From contig NZ_VFVR01000009.1 of NCBI RefSeq assembly GCF_006442205.1, positions 124,001 to 188,000 of the forward strand: a stretch of 64,000 nucleotides of DNA, written 5' to 3'. This DNA is from Mesorhizobium sp. B2-3-12. GTDB lineage: Bacteria; Pseudomonadota; Alphaproteobacteria; Rhizobiales; Rhizobiaceae. Below, piece by piece: positions 25,949 through 36,595 of the stretch. The position numbers and the translations under genes are program-made. The notes under the pieces were generated by a model. That model made no database searches, was not told the origin of the DNA, and was given only the letters and a program-made list of their open reading frames with translations. Every line of letters starts with the position of its first letter. Within the stretch, counting starts at the first letter, position 1.

Positions 25949-26246
25949 GGGCGTGGAGGAGACCAGGGTCCGCGCGAGATCGACTTTCTTCGACCTCCCC
26001 GCGCTGGCTCGCGCCCAAGCCGGCCATCCCAGCTCAGCATGGAGGGACGCCAAATTGATTGTGCCGTAGCGAATTCGACCCGGTGGCAAATGCTATTTGC
26101 ACAATCCGGCCTACAACTTGACCAATCATGCGGCGTCGTAGTAAAATACAGATGGGTTGGGATGATGACTTGCAACGCGATTTCTTTTCATTCGCTTTGG
26201 CTGCGAACGTCTTGCCATGCATATGCGCGGCCAAGTGGCGGGTCGC

Positions 26247-27125
26247 ATGATGAGATGCCTGGTCATCAATTTGGACCGGTCTCCTGGTCGGCTTGCCCAT
26301 ATGACCACCGAGTTTGCACGGATCCAGGTAAAATTTGAGCGTGTTTCCGCCGTTGACGGGATGAAACGGCCGGAGATCGCCGCGATGTCGCGAATCCTGT
26401 CACCCACCGAAATTGCCTGCTTTCTGAGCCATAAGGCATGCTGGCACATCATTGCGGAGGGCGACGAAGCCTATGGCGCGGTGTTCGAGGATGACACGGT
26501 CTTCACCCCCAAGGCAGGCCCGTTGCTTGCCGACGTCGGCTGGATACCAGCCGACGCAAGCATCATCAAGCTGGAGACGGTCTTCAAAAAGGCCGTGATA
26601 GCGATGATGCCGTCGCATGTCGGCTTCAGTTTTTCGGTGGCGAGGCTTTACGGACTGCATCTTGGCGCTGGAGCCTACATCATTTCAAGGAAGGCAGCCC
26701 GCGACCTCCTTCAAGCGACTGGAGATTTCAATATTCCAGTCGATCACGTGCTTTTCGACCCCACGCTCGCGACGTCATCATCCGAGACCATCTATCAAAT
26801 CCTGCCCGCGGCTTGCGCGCAGGGGCTGTTTCTCAAGGACAAATCGATCGAATTGGCGAGCCAGATAGAGCAGGATCGATCGCCGTACCAGATGAAGCGC
26901 AATCTCCTTAAAAAGCGCAGAAAAACTCCGTTGACGACCGTCAAGACCGAAGCACGGCGGGTAGGCTTGCAAATCGCCAACATCTGCCGGTTGAGGCTGG
27001 AGAAGACGATACCGTTCCACCATCATGGAGCGCGCGTTCGGCGCGGCATGATGGTGATGGAATATCCACACCATCCGGCGCCGCCTAATGCCAATACCAA
27101 TCTTGATGTACCATCAAATCGATAA
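26247..27125 (+). CDS. Glycosyltransferase family 25 (LPS biosynthesis)
   Basis: A 292-residue protein. The N-terminus CLVINLDRSPGRLAHM and the acidic motif GAVFEDDTVF near residue 85 are hallmarks of GT25 enzymes, which add galactose or related sugars to lipooligosaccharide. The C-terminus is basic. ATG 26247, the ATG right after it (26250) and an ATG at 26217 are all possible starts; homologous sequence begins at 26250. The end overlaps the polysaccharide deacetylase gene by 38 bp. By eye, base composition here and upstream (25950-27130) is lower in GC than the flanks, which suggests transfer. Confidence 0.85.
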   Translation: MMRCLVINLDRSPGRLAHMTTEFARIQVKFERVSAVDGMKRPEIAAMSRILSPTEIACFLSHKACWHIIAEGDEAYGAVFEDDTVFTPKAGPLLADVGWIPADASIIKLETVFKKAVIAMMPSHVGFSFSVARLYGLHLGAGAYIISRKAARDLLQATGDFNIPVDHVLFDPTLATSSSETIYQILPAACAQGLFLKDKSIELASQIEQDRSPYQMKRNLLKKRRKTPLTTVKTEARRVGLQIANICRLRLEKTIPFHHHGARVRRGMMVMEYPHHPAPPNANTNLDVPSNR

Positions 27126-27789
27126 GGCCGCCGGAAAGGGTGGCCCGTTCAGCCATTTGACGGTCTCCCCGCGCGCCTTTCGCCATCAGATGAATTGGTT
27201 GAAGCGCCTGGGATGGACAGGCCTGTCGATGCGTGACCTGAAACCCTTTCTGGACGGAGAAAGGTCCGGGAGGGTGGTTGGCATCACGTTCGACGATGGC
27301 TTTCGCAATGTCCATTCGAACGCGCTTGCGACCCTTCAGAGATGTGGTTTCACCGCAACCAACTACCTGGTCAGCAGGCAGATTGGTGGCTTCAACAAAT
27401 GGGATGCGGGGCTCGGCATCCCGCACGCCGCCTGCATGTCAAAGGAAGAGATACTGGATTGGGTCCGCTCAGGTCATGAGGTGGGTGCCCACACGTTGGA
27501 TCACGTTCGCCTCACGGCTGCCGCGCCGGCCGAATCCCGGCGTCAGATCACCGATGTTCGCCACGAGTTGGAAGATCTGATCGGCAATACGGTCGATGCC
27601 TTCTGTTACCCCTACGGCGATGTGTCCGAGGAGATCAGGAGCGTGGTTGAGGAGGCCGGCTATGCCAGCGCCACAACCACTCGCGGCGGCAGGGCGCGGT
27701 CGGAAGACGACAGGCTGCTTCTCCCACGGATAGCAGTGCGCCCAAACGACGGCATCTACAGAATCCTGCGCAGGTGGCTCACCGGCTGA
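27088..27789 (+). CDS. Polysaccharide deacetylase family protein (NodB-homology)
   Basis: A 233-residue CE4-type protein without a signal peptide. The metal and catalytic motifs are visible: TFDDGF near residue 68 with the Asp pair, and HTLDH near 135 supplying the two histidines. The later PRIAV segment near 215 also fits. Such enzymes remove N- or O-acetyl groups from surface sugars. The gene starts inside the GT25 gene, so the pair probably acts together on a lipopolysaccharide or capsule substituent. A role in Nod factor synthesis is not supported by the neighbours. Confidence 0.87.
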   Translation: MPIPILMYHQIDKAAGKGGPFSHLTVSPRAFRHQMNWLKRLGWTGLSMRDLKPFLDGERSGRVVGITFDDGFRNVHSNALATLQRCGFTATNYLVSRQIGGFNKWDAGLGIPHAACMSKEEILDWVRSGHEVGAHTLDHVRLTAAAPAESRRQITDVRHELEDLIGNTVDAFCYPYGDVSEEIRSVVEEAGYASATTTRGGRARSEDDRLLLPRIAVRPNDGIYRILRRWLTG

Positions 27790-27924
27790 TTGCTGTCGCC
27801 GTTATCGCACATCGCCCGAGTGGAATGTGCAAGCTGGCCGGATCAAGGAACTGTTTGGCCCGATTTCGGTTGTCGGCCGTGGTAACGTGGTTCCAGCAAG
27901 GCACCTGATGAGCAAAAAGGACAC

Positions 27925-28632
27925 ATGACCGACAAGAAGCGCGGTTCACTGCGCAAGATGGTGAGCGGCATCGTTGCGGCAATTGCCGCCGCTCCTGATC
28001 GCGCATCGGAGCGCGGCGGTACCACAGCTGCGTCACTCGTTGCCGAATGGCCGCTGCCGCCATCGGCGACGCTTGGGTCCTCCATGCGCCTGAAGGGGAT
28101 CGAACGCGAAATCAGGGCCAGACTGCCGTGGACGGTGAGGACGTTCGCCAAGGCCGAGACGGGCCGAATCGTCTTGCGCATGGTGAAAGCCGACGCGGAT
28201 GCGTTCCAGGCCGTCTCGGCAACCATTGCCAGCACACTGGAAGGGATCGAAGCGCTGCCTGTGCTGCCGCGCGAGGCCGAGGACATTCTCACCATCTCCG
28301 CCCGCGAGCGTCACAAATGGCTGAAGGACGGTCGCCTGAAAAGCATCGGCACGCGCACCGTGAAGATGCGCGGGCGATCCAAGGCCGTGACCTTCCACGT
28401 CTTCGATCCACGGCACATCGAGGACATTCTCGATCGTGACCTGGCGACCGCCTGGCGGGAGGAGGATGCGCGCGAAACCTCCGAAAACAGACGGCGCGGC
28501 GCCGGCAAGGCCGCGCTGACGCGAGCCGGCAAGCGGAGCGGCAAGGCCCGCAAGACCAGAAATCCAGGTGGGGATGATGCGCCGAAGCTGGAAGGCTGGG
28601 ACACATTCGAGGCCGAAGGGCTGCTGCGCTAG
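27925..28632 (+). CDS. Hypothetical protein, basic C-terminus
   Basis: A 235-residue soluble protein without signal or membrane segments. The middle (about residues 118-155) contains ISARERHKWLKDGRLKSIG, which looks like a helix-turn-helix or excisionase-type DNA-binding segment, followed by possible strands. The last 60 residues are very basic (RRRGAGKAALTRAGKRSGKA). A nucleic-acid-binding role is a weak inference. AGGA precedes the ATG. I do not recognise a named family. Confidence 0.65.
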   Translation: MTDKKRGSLRKMVSGIVAAIAAAPDRASERGGTTAASLVAEWPLPPSATLGSSMRLKGIEREIRARLPWTVRTFAKAETGRIVLRMVKADADAFQAVSATIASTLEGIEALPVLPREAEDILTISARERHKWLKDGRLKSIGTRTVKMRGRSKAVTFHVFDPRHIEDILDRDLATAWREEDARETSENRRRGAGKAALTRAGKRSGKARKTRNPGGDDAPKLEGWDTFEAEGLLR

Positions 28633-28667
28633 GTCAATTCCAGGAAAAGCGTCCAACGGCTTTCAGC

Positions 28668-29033
28668 CTACGGATATTTCGCCTTGTCCGGGCCGCCCGC
28701 CCCCAGGTCACCCTGCAATTCCTTCGGCAGCGGCAGGCTCGAACATTGCAGATGCACGTCGCGGGCGAGCAGCTTTCGCTGCTTCTGCTCGTGCTCCTTG
28801 GTGGCCGCTATGATACCCAAACCATAGGGGCCAAGGGCGACGAATTCCCAACCCGGATGCGTTTTTTCGCGGACCGCGTAGTCCGAGGCCGCCGCCCGGG
28901 CTTGCTGGCATTGCGGCGTTGCCCATTTCTGGTCCTGCTGCGAAAGCGAGGCTCCATAGTCCACCGGAGAGGTCGCGCATCCAGCCATCGTCGCGGCCAG
29001 TGCGGACATTGCAATTGTCATCGCAATTCTCAT
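28668..29033 (-). CDS. Hypothetical small lipoprotein
   Basis: A 121-residue protein with a lipoprotein signal. A hydrophobic stretch (IAMTIAMSALAATMAGC) ends in the lipobox MAGC, so Cys19 would be lipidated. The mature part is short and hydrophilic with cysteines near residues 47 and 102, and GPYGLGIIAATKEHEQKQRK at about 74-93. The open frame extends further upstream, but without signal-peptide logic, so ATG 29033 is chosen. Family unknown. Confidence 0.72.
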   Translation of the reverse strand: MRIAMTIAMSALAATMAGCATSPVDYGASLSQQDQKWATPQCQQARAAASDYAVREKTHPGWEFVALGPYGLGIIAATKEHEQKQRKLLARDVHLQCSSLPLPKELQGDLGAGGPDKAKYP

Positions 29034-29282
29034 CCCGAAGCCCCTTGCTGTCGCCGTCCCGCTCTCGGCAGGCTTGCCCGTCGTCGTGCCCGCGCCAATC
29101 ACGTATCCGCGATGTCTCGTCCAAGCGCTTGCCATAGACCTCGCTCCGTGTCGATCTTCCACGGTCAGAATCGAGCTGCGTGCCCGGAACCAAATGACAG
29201 GCGAGACTGTTCAGTTGTGACTTTGACACAGCGCTGACGCGCCTGTCCGGTCGGACAAGCGGCAATTTGAGGAGCTTTTATC

Positions 29283-29723
29283 ATGAAAATTTCATCTGGA
29301 TTTCGCTCGATAGCGGCTGCCGCCATCGCCACCGCGGGCATCGGCTTTGCCACCGCCGCGCATGCCGATAGCGGCACGATCCGCTTCTCCGTCTACAAGG
29401 CGGCCTTCTTCGTCGGCGGCTCCGGAGGCGAAGGGACCTTCACCTTCCATGGTAAAAGCTATCCCATCTCGATCGGCGGCGTCTCGGGCGGCCTCGCCTT
29501 CGGCGTCTCCAAGACCTATTTCCGCGGCACCGTGCGCCATATCAGGCGCGCCCGGGACGTGACCGGCGTATATGGCGCGGCCGGCGGCGGCGGCACGCTC
29601 GGCAAAGGGGCCCAGGTGATCGTGATGACCAACGACAAGGGCGCCCAGCTCGAGCTCACCGGCAAACAGGTGGGCCTGCAGGTCAACGCTGACCTGAGCG
29701 GGATGGCCATCTCACTGAGATAG
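29283..29723 (+). CDS. Hypothetical secreted beta-rich protein
   Basis: A 146-residue protein with a Sec signal peptide (cleavage after AHA, near residue 28). The mature part is rich in glycine and alternating hydrophobic residues (SVYKAAFFVGGSGGEGTFTF, then SYPISIGGVSGGLAFGVSKT), consistent with a small beta-barrel. It is reminiscent of the periplasmic EipA/DUF1134 envelope proteins of Brucella and relatives, but I cannot confirm that from the sequence alone. GGAG precedes the ATG. Confidence 0.72.
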   Translation: MKISSGFRSIAAAAIATAGIGFATAAHADSGTIRFSVYKAAFFVGGSGGEGTFTFHGKSYPISIGGVSGGLAFGVSKTYFRGTVRHIRRARDVTGVYGAAGGGGTLGKGAQVIVMTNDKGAQLELTGKQVGLQVNADLSGMAISLR

Positions 29724-29790
29724 GCTGCCCGCCGGAGCGCGTCGCCACCGACCATGCGGCGCGCTTCGGCGCACATTCCAAAAGCTGGAA

Positions 29791-31413
<1,623 letters not shown>

Positions 31414-31643
31414 GGGAATTCCAGCCGCGATATCTGCGATGATGAGGATTTGCCCGGCGCCTTACGCGAATGATGGTGCCGGGGGAAGAGGCAGAAGCGC
31501 CGCAGCGGTCAATCAGGCATCGTGCAAGGGCGGCGGCGGGTGCCCGCGATAAGACAGGAAGATGGCGCAAACGGTGGCCGATCGCGTCACTTGATCGCCC
31601 CAATCGCATATCTATCATCCGCAGGGGCAACCGGGTGGGTTTC

Positions 31644-33884
31644 ATGGGCGCGTCGCTGTCGAGGGTTTCGGCTCTGCTGCTGGTGGTGTTCGTCGCGTTG
31701 CTCGCCGGCACATCGGCGGGCCGCGCGGGCCTTGCCATGAGCCAAAGGTGCGACGGCAGTTGCGCCGACACGCTGAAGGCATGGCTGGCGGCGGAACAAT
31801 CGGCATGGTTTCCGGTGCTTGCAGGCCCGGCCGAGCGCTTCGAGGTGGCAGGCGGCCAGACCGCCTGCCCGGCCAGGCAAGGCGCGCAGCCCATCGTCCA
31901 CGCGATCGTGCTTGCGCCCTACTACCGCCACTTCATCGAACTGCCAGGCACGCAGAACGACGCCGTGTTGCTCAAGGCGCTGTTCGAGAAGCGCGGCGTC
32001 GCGCCTGAGAACCTGCATGTCATGAACGGAGACGCGGTGACGCGCAAAGCCGTGCTCGACGTCATGCGCTCGACCGTTGCCTGCGCGCGTGAGCGCGACC
32101 AGGTGGTGGTGAGCTTTTCGGGCGGCGCGGGCTCCTACATGAAATGGGGCACGCACGCGAACGCCGCGGCCTTTCTCGAGCGGCGTTGCTCCAATCCCTC
32201 GCTTGCCGCCGAGACGCGGACCGAACTGTGCGCGGATACGGTCAGGGACGCGGTGTCGGAGCGCTTTCTCGAACTCGAGAAAGACTTCAACGAGCATGTG
32301 CTGTTCACCTCCGACGCCGTCATTGTCAGCCACGAGTACATGGCCGAGGGCTCGGCCGTGAGCGGCATACGCACCAGCGAGCTGTCGAATTTCGCCATCC
32401 AGCTCCAGAACCGCGGCGCCGACGTCATCTTCATTTTCGACACCAACTATGCCGAGGATTTCAAGCTACTCGAACAGAATGAAGCCGCCCGCTACAAGGC
32501 GAGGTGGCATTGGCAGCGCGGCGACGCCACTGCCCCCCCGCCCGCCGACGCCATCGAACTGTTCGGCGCGGGCGAAATGGCGGCGCTCTATGCCACGCGA
32601 GCGAACGAACTCGGCTATGAAACCAGCCACACCGGCGATGTCGTGCTGGGCGAGCTGACTTTTGCCGTCTCGCAGGCGCTGCGCAGCAACCCCAGCCCGA
32701 CGATCGAACAGCTTGCCCGCGAGGTCGACCGCACCATGGCCGAGCAAAAGCGGGACCAGATGCCGGTATTCGAGGCGACCAACCCAAACCTGCGCTTCCT
32801 GGCGACGCGCGACGAGCCGCAATCCAACCCCGACCGCATCGAGGTGATCAACCCCAAGCTCAGCCGCGGCGCCACGCCGATCCATGATCCGCAAATGGAC
32901 ATCGTGGCGCGCTACAGCGGGCCAGGACCGGCGGGTTTCGCCTCGATCGATGGCGTCAATGTCGAGATCGACGCCAACGGCCAGTTCCGACGCCCGGTCA
33001 AGCTCGAAACCCGCGGCGAGCTGCCGATCCGCGTCTATGGCCGCGATGCCTCGCTGCTTGCCGAACGGCGGCTTCTGTTCGGCGAGAGCGAGACCGTGGC
33101 CTCGCTGGCGCCGGTCGGCCGACGGCTGGCGCTGGTGATCGCCAACCAGCACTATCTCGATCCCGCCTTCCCGACGCTGCGAACCCCCATCGATGACGGC
33201 AAGGCGGTGGCGCGGTTGCTCGCCCAACGCTTCGGCTACACGACGACGCTGACGATGGCGTCGGGGACGCAGCGCAGCCTGCTGCTGGTCGACGCCACCA
33301 AGGCCGACATCCAGAAGGTGCTATTTGATCTGCGCAAGTCGCTGACGGCTGAGGACCAGTTGCTGATCTACTACGCCGGGCATGGTCAGACCGATCAGGA
33401 GAACACAGCCTATTGGGTGCCGGTCGACGGCGATGCCAGCGAGGATTTCACCTGGGTGCGCGCTTTCGAGATCACCGAGGACCTGCGCAAGCTCGCCTCC
33501 GGCTCCGTGCTGCTGATTTCGGACTCCTGCTATGCCGGCGGCCTGTCGCGCGATGCGATGAAGGCGCCCGTGGGCCCGCGCGAGCGCTACCTTGCCAAGT
33601 CGACCCGCTTCAAGGCGCGCCAGCTGATCGCCAGCGGCGGCGACGAGCCGGTGCAGGACGGCGGTGGCGGCAATCACTCGCTGTTTACCCGCGCCCTGCT
33701 CGAAGGGCTCGCCGAAATGCCCGACAAGGTCTTCACCGCCAACGAGCTGTTCGCCGGCAAGCTCAAGCCGAAGGCCATCGAATATGCCTTCGCGACATCG
33801 GCCAACGGCCAGACGCCTGTCTTCTATCGCATGATCCAGGCCGGCGACGAGCCGGAGTCCGAATTCGTCTTCGTCGGCAAGTGA
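31644..33884 (+). CDS. Caspase-like protease (C14) with a degenerate second caspase fold
   Basis: A 746-residue secreted or periplasmic protein with an N-terminal signal segment (VSALLLVVFVALLAGTSAG). The C-terminal domain, beginning LALVIANQHYLDPAFP near 495, is a complete metacaspase-like fold with catalytic His580 (YYAGHGQ) and Cys629 (SDSCYAGGL). Residues of about 80-290 repeat the same fold with altered active sites: SFSGGAGSY near 157-165 replaces the AGHG segment, and FDTNYAED near 265-272 replaces DSCYAG. So it is a dead caspase followed by an active one. ATG 31644 is chosen because the signal begins there. It is divergent from the ABC-F gene. Confidence 0.85.
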   Translation: MGASLSRVSALLLVVFVALLAGTSAGRAGLAMSQRCDGSCADTLKAWLAAEQSAWFPVLAGPAERFEVAGGQTACPARQGAQPIVHAIVLAPYYRHFIELPGTQNDAVLLKALFEKRGVAPENLHVMNGDAVTRKAVLDVMRSTVACARERDQVVVSFSGGAGSYMKWGTHANAAAFLERRCSNPSLAAETRTELCADTVRDAVSERFLELEKDFNEHVLFTSDAVIVSHEYMAEGSAVSGIRTSELSNFAIQLQNRGADVIFIFDTNYAEDFKLLEQNEAARYKARWHWQRGDATAPPPADAIELFGAGEMAALYATRANELGYETSHTGDVVLGELTFAVSQALRSNPSPTIEQLAREVDRTMAEQKRDQMPVFEATNPNLRFLATRDEPQSNPDRIEVINPKLSRGATPIHDPQMDIVARYSGPGPAGFASIDGVNVEIDANGQFRRPVKLETRGELPIRVYGRDASLLAERRLLFGESETVASLAPVGRRLALVIANQHYLDPAFPTLRTPIDDGKAVARLLAQRFGYTTTLTMASGTQRSLLLVDATKADIQKVLFDLRKSLTAEDQLLIYYAGHGQTDQENTAYWVPVDGDASEDFTWVRAFEITEDLRKLASGSVLLISDSCYAGGLSRDAMKAPVGPRERYLAKSTRFKARQLIASGGDEPVQDGGGGNHSLFTRALLEGLAEMPDKVFTANELFAGKLKPKAIEYAFATSANGQTPVFYRMIQAGDEPESEFVFVGK

Positions 33885-34033
33885 GCCGCCGGCGTCCGTG
33901 AGGCGTTCCCTGGCAGCCCTCGCCCCTGCCCGCGCCTCATAAAAATCGGCGGACGGTCGAAATCCGAGCCTGTCGAACGACTTCGGCGCGGTGGCCCGCA
34001 CGGCCCGACCAGCAACGCCAACAGGACAGGACC

Positions 34034-34354
34034 ATGGCAATGGCCAAGATGCTCGTGATCTACAAAACCCCGGCCGATCCGGCCGCCTTCGACCGGCACT
34101 ATTTCGAGATTCACATACCGCTGGCCAAGAAGCTTCCCGGCCTGCGGCGCTACGATGTCAGCAGGCGGCCCATCGTCAAGCTTTCGGCGGGCGAGATGCC
34201 TTATCTGGTGGGGACATTGTATTTCGACAGCCTCGACGACATCCGAGCCGCATTCGCCAGCAAAGTCGGCGTTGCCTGCGCCGCCGACCGGCGGATATTG
34301 GCCCCGGGCGACGACGATTTGACGATGCTGCTCTTCGACGCCGACGAGGTGTGA
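34034..34354 (+). CDS. EthD family protein
   Basis: A 106-residue dimeric alpha/beta barrel-type protein. KMLVIYKTPADPAAFDRHYF near the N-terminus, HIPLAKKLPGLRRYDVSR and the late ILAPGDDDLTMLLFDA are typical of EthD (ethyl tert-butyl ether degradation accessory) proteins. The biochemical role is usually unknown. It stands alone between the caspase gene and two small secreted-protein genes. Confidence 0.88.
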   Translation: MAMAKMLVIYKTPADPAAFDRHYFEIHIPLAKKLPGLRRYDVSRRPIVKLSAGEMPYLVGTLYFDSLDDIRAAFASKVGVACAADRRILAPGDDDLTMLLFDADEV

Positions 34355-34486
34355 ACCCGGCCTCCAGACACACTCCAGAAACAAGATTCAACATCCGGGA
34401 AAAACTGGCGAAAAGATCGTCTGCGATAAGGATCCCGTGGCGGACGGACAGCGGCCGCCAGACAACGCAACGGGATCTTGCCTGCG

Positions 34487-34798
34487 ATGCAACGACGTTC
34501 GACCAGATGGATGGGTGCCCTGACAGGCATTTCGCTTGCCATGCTCGCGGTCGCGCAGTCGGGCGCGGAGGCGGCGGTCACCCGGAGCGAATATTGCAGC
34601 CGGCTTGGGCTTCAACTCGACGGAGCCATCCGGACCCAGGCCGAACCCGGTGCCAGTGCGAGCCAGATCGCGCAGGCAACGGCGCTGCAGGACAAGGCGA
34701 ACCGGTTCTGTAGCGAGAGCAAGCAGGCGCAAGGCATCCGCACTTACGCCAACGCCCTGAAACTCCTCGGCGTGACGCCGGTCGACCTCAACCAGTGA
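34487..34798 (+). CDS. Hypothetical small secreted protein
   Basis: A 103-residue protein with a signal peptide (residues 1-30, ending near AEA) and a short helical mature part with two cysteines (SEYCSRLG and NRFCSES). I chose ATG 34487; a TTG three codons earlier is possible. It is followed after 32 bp by a histidine-rich secreted protein in the same direction, so the two may share a transcript. No family recognised. Confidence 0.68.
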   Translation: MQRRSTRWMGALTGISLAMLAVAQSGAEAAVTRSEYCSRLGLQLDGAIRTQAEPGASASQIAQATALQDKANRFCSESKQAQGIRTYANALKLLGVTPVDLNQ

Positions 34799-34830
34799 CG
34801 ACAATCATCAACCCTGAAGGAAAGCCCATT

Positions 34831-35196
34831 ATGAACAAGCCTCTCCTCTCCGCTCTCGGTCTCGCCATCGCGCTGGGTCTCGCAATGCCGGTTGTCGGCA
34901 CCGCCAATGCTGCCGCCACGACCACCACCGCGACGACCGCTCCGGCGACGACGACCGCCCCCGCGACCACAACCGCCCCCGCGACCACGCCGGCGGCCGT
35001 AGACGCGGCGAAGACGCCGGTCAAGTCGGCCGCGCACAAGCGTCACCGGCACCACAAGAAGCACCACAGGCATGTGCGCAAGCACGCTCACCGGCACGCG
35101 GGCAAGAAGCACGGCCACAAGCACGTCGCCAAGAAGCACGTCGCCCGGAAGCACCACCACAAGAAGCACGATCACAAGCACGCCAAGGCAGCTTGA
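34831..35196 (+). CDS. Histidine/lysine-rich secreted low-complexity protein
   Basis: A 121-residue protein in three parts: a signal peptide (about residues 1-27, ending ANA), a Thr/Ala/Pro linker built of TTTAPA-type repeats (28-55), and a C-terminal 55 residues made almost only of His, Lys, Arg, Ala and Gly (HKRHRHHKKHHRHVRKHAHR at about 69-88). The His density suggests divalent-metal binding, and the charge suggests binding to nucleic acid or anionic envelope polymers. Both are inferences. AAGGAAAG precedes the start. A bidirectional terminator follows at 35233-35270. Confidence 0.75.
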   Translation: MNKPLLSALGLAIALGLAMPVVGTANAAATTTTATTAPATTTAPATTTAPATTPAAVDAAKTPVKSAAHKRHRHHKKHHRHVRKHAHRHAGKKHGHKHVAKKHVARKHHHKKHDHKHAKAA

Positions 35197-35232
35197 GCTG
35201 CTCTGATCTCTCTTTTCTGACTTCCTCCCGGG

Positions 35233-35270
35233 AAAAGGCCGCCACTCGCAAAAAGCGAGGGCGGCTTTTT
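35233..35270. terminator. Bidirectional rho-independent terminator
   Basis: GCCGCCaCTCGC, an AAAAA loop, then GCGAGGGCGGC and TTTTT. An AAAA run on the left side gives a U-tract for the minus strand too. It separates the convergent His-rich protein gene and the channel gene (stop at 35295). Confidence 0.9.
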
Positions 35271-35294
35271 CTTGTCCATAAGGCCGGGCTTCGC

Positions 35295-36419
35295 TTATTT
35301 CTCGCCCAGATACTGGAAGACCGCCTGCTTCCACCAGTCGCTTTCCATGGTTTGCAGCAGGGCGACGTCGAGCGGCTTGCGCAGCCGGCTGCCGAGAGGC
35401 AGCGCGATGGCATATTGCTGCTGGTCGAAGGTCGCGTCGAGAACCCGCAGGCTCGCGCCATAGTTCTGTCCGACCAGCCAGCCAAGCAGCGGCTTGTCAT
35501 GGACCAGCGCATCGACCTTGCCGGCGCGCAGCGTGTCCAGGCCCTGCTGGATGGTGTCAAAATCCTGATGGCGGATATGGGTCGAATCCAGATAGGACGC
35601 CGTCGAGGAATTCCGCACGGCGCCGACCCTGACCGTGCCGAGGTCGCTTTCGCCCTGCACCATGCCTTCCATCTGCGTCACCGTCAGCACCGATGTGACG
35701 CCGGCGGTGAACACCGCGATGGCGATGATCGATCCCATCATCCACAGCGCGGCGAGCACGCGTCCCGGCACGGTTCGCGGGCCGAAATCGCCGGTGCTGG
35801 CCTGGGTCGCGGCAATCGTCGACCACCACATGCTGGAAAACAGGCCCTTGGCGACGCCGCCGCCGAAATCGTCATTGTGGCGGCGTTCGAACATCCAGAT
35901 CAGGACGCCGACCACGACCGAGATGACGACCAGCGCCAGCACCGCCTGCAGGAAACCGAACGAGGTCAGCGCGTGCAAAATCGGCCGCCATGACGGCTGG
36001 CTGTTGAGCGGTGTGGCGATGCCGAGCCCGGTCGTGAAAAAGGGCTGCGTGAAATCGATGGCCTTTTCGCGGTCGGCCGTGACCGTGATCGCAGCCATCG
36101 CCACATCGAATTTGCCGCTGGCGACCCCATCGATCTGGTCCTGCACGCCAGGCACTTCGACATAGTGGAAGCGAAGGTTGAGCCGCCCGGCTATTTTCTG
36201 CCAGAGGTCGATGCTCAATCCGGTCCAGGTGCCGTCCTGCAGCTTGAAGGCGAAGGGCGGCGCGGCCTTGATCCCGACCGGTATGTCCTTCGATGCCAAA
36301 TCCGCCGGTAAAGACAGCTCGGCGGGTGTCTGTGTCTGGGCGGCCGCGGCGCCCGCCCCGACACACGCGGCGACGGCAACGAGGATCACCGCCATCATCC
36401 ACGAAGCAGCACTTCTCAA
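35295..36419 (-). CDS. Ionotropic glutamate receptor-like channel (binding domain plus pore)
   Basis: A 374-residue protein with the GluR0 layout. A signal peptide is followed by lobe one of a type 2 binding domain (IPVGIKAAPPFAFKLQDG onward). The first membrane helix (LVVISVVVGVLIWMF), a pore loop (SSMWWSTIAATQASTGDFGP) and the second membrane helix (VLAALWMMGSIIAIAVFTAG) split it from lobe two. The pore aligns with potassium channels, but GYGD is replaced by STGD. I chose a TTG start at 36419, which has GGGAG upstream and gives the signal peptide a positive charge; ATG 36398 is the alternative. A simple ABC binding protein is excluded by the pore insert. Confidence 0.85.
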   Translation of the reverse strand: MRSAASWMMAVILVAVAACVGAGAAAAQTQTPAELSLPADLASKDIPVGIKAAPPFAFKLQDGTWTGLSIDLWQKIAGRLNLRFHYVEVPGVQDQIDGVASGKFDVAMAAITVTADREKAIDFTQPFFTTGLGIATPLNSQPSWRPILHALTSFGFLQAVLALVVISVVVGVLIWMFERRHNDDFGGGVAKGLFSSMWWSTIAATQASTGDFGPRTVPGRVLAALWMMGSIIAIAVFTAGVTSVLTVTQMEGMVQGESDLGTVRVGAVRNSSTASYLDSTHIRHQDFDTIQQGLDTLRAGKVDALVHDKPLLGWLVGQNYGASLRVLDATFDQQQYAIALPLGSRLRKPLDVALLQTMESDWWKQAVFQYLGEK

Positions 36420-36595
36420 CGGTAAAACTCCCGGCGACCCTGCGCCGCGCGATCTGGTCGCGGCACGGAAAGGTAGCCGCCATGCCGCCCTTCGTCCACC
36501 CGCCATCTCAGCGGGAGGCGATGCGCGGATGCCAGGCGGGATTGATGCAAAAACAATCAGTTGGCACAATTTCCCGATTCAGATGCTGAACGCCG

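Noticed and set aside
27088..27789. nodB
   Set aside because: The CE4 motifs are shared by many deacetylases, and the GT25 neighbour and lack of nod genes or a nod box argue for an LPS role.
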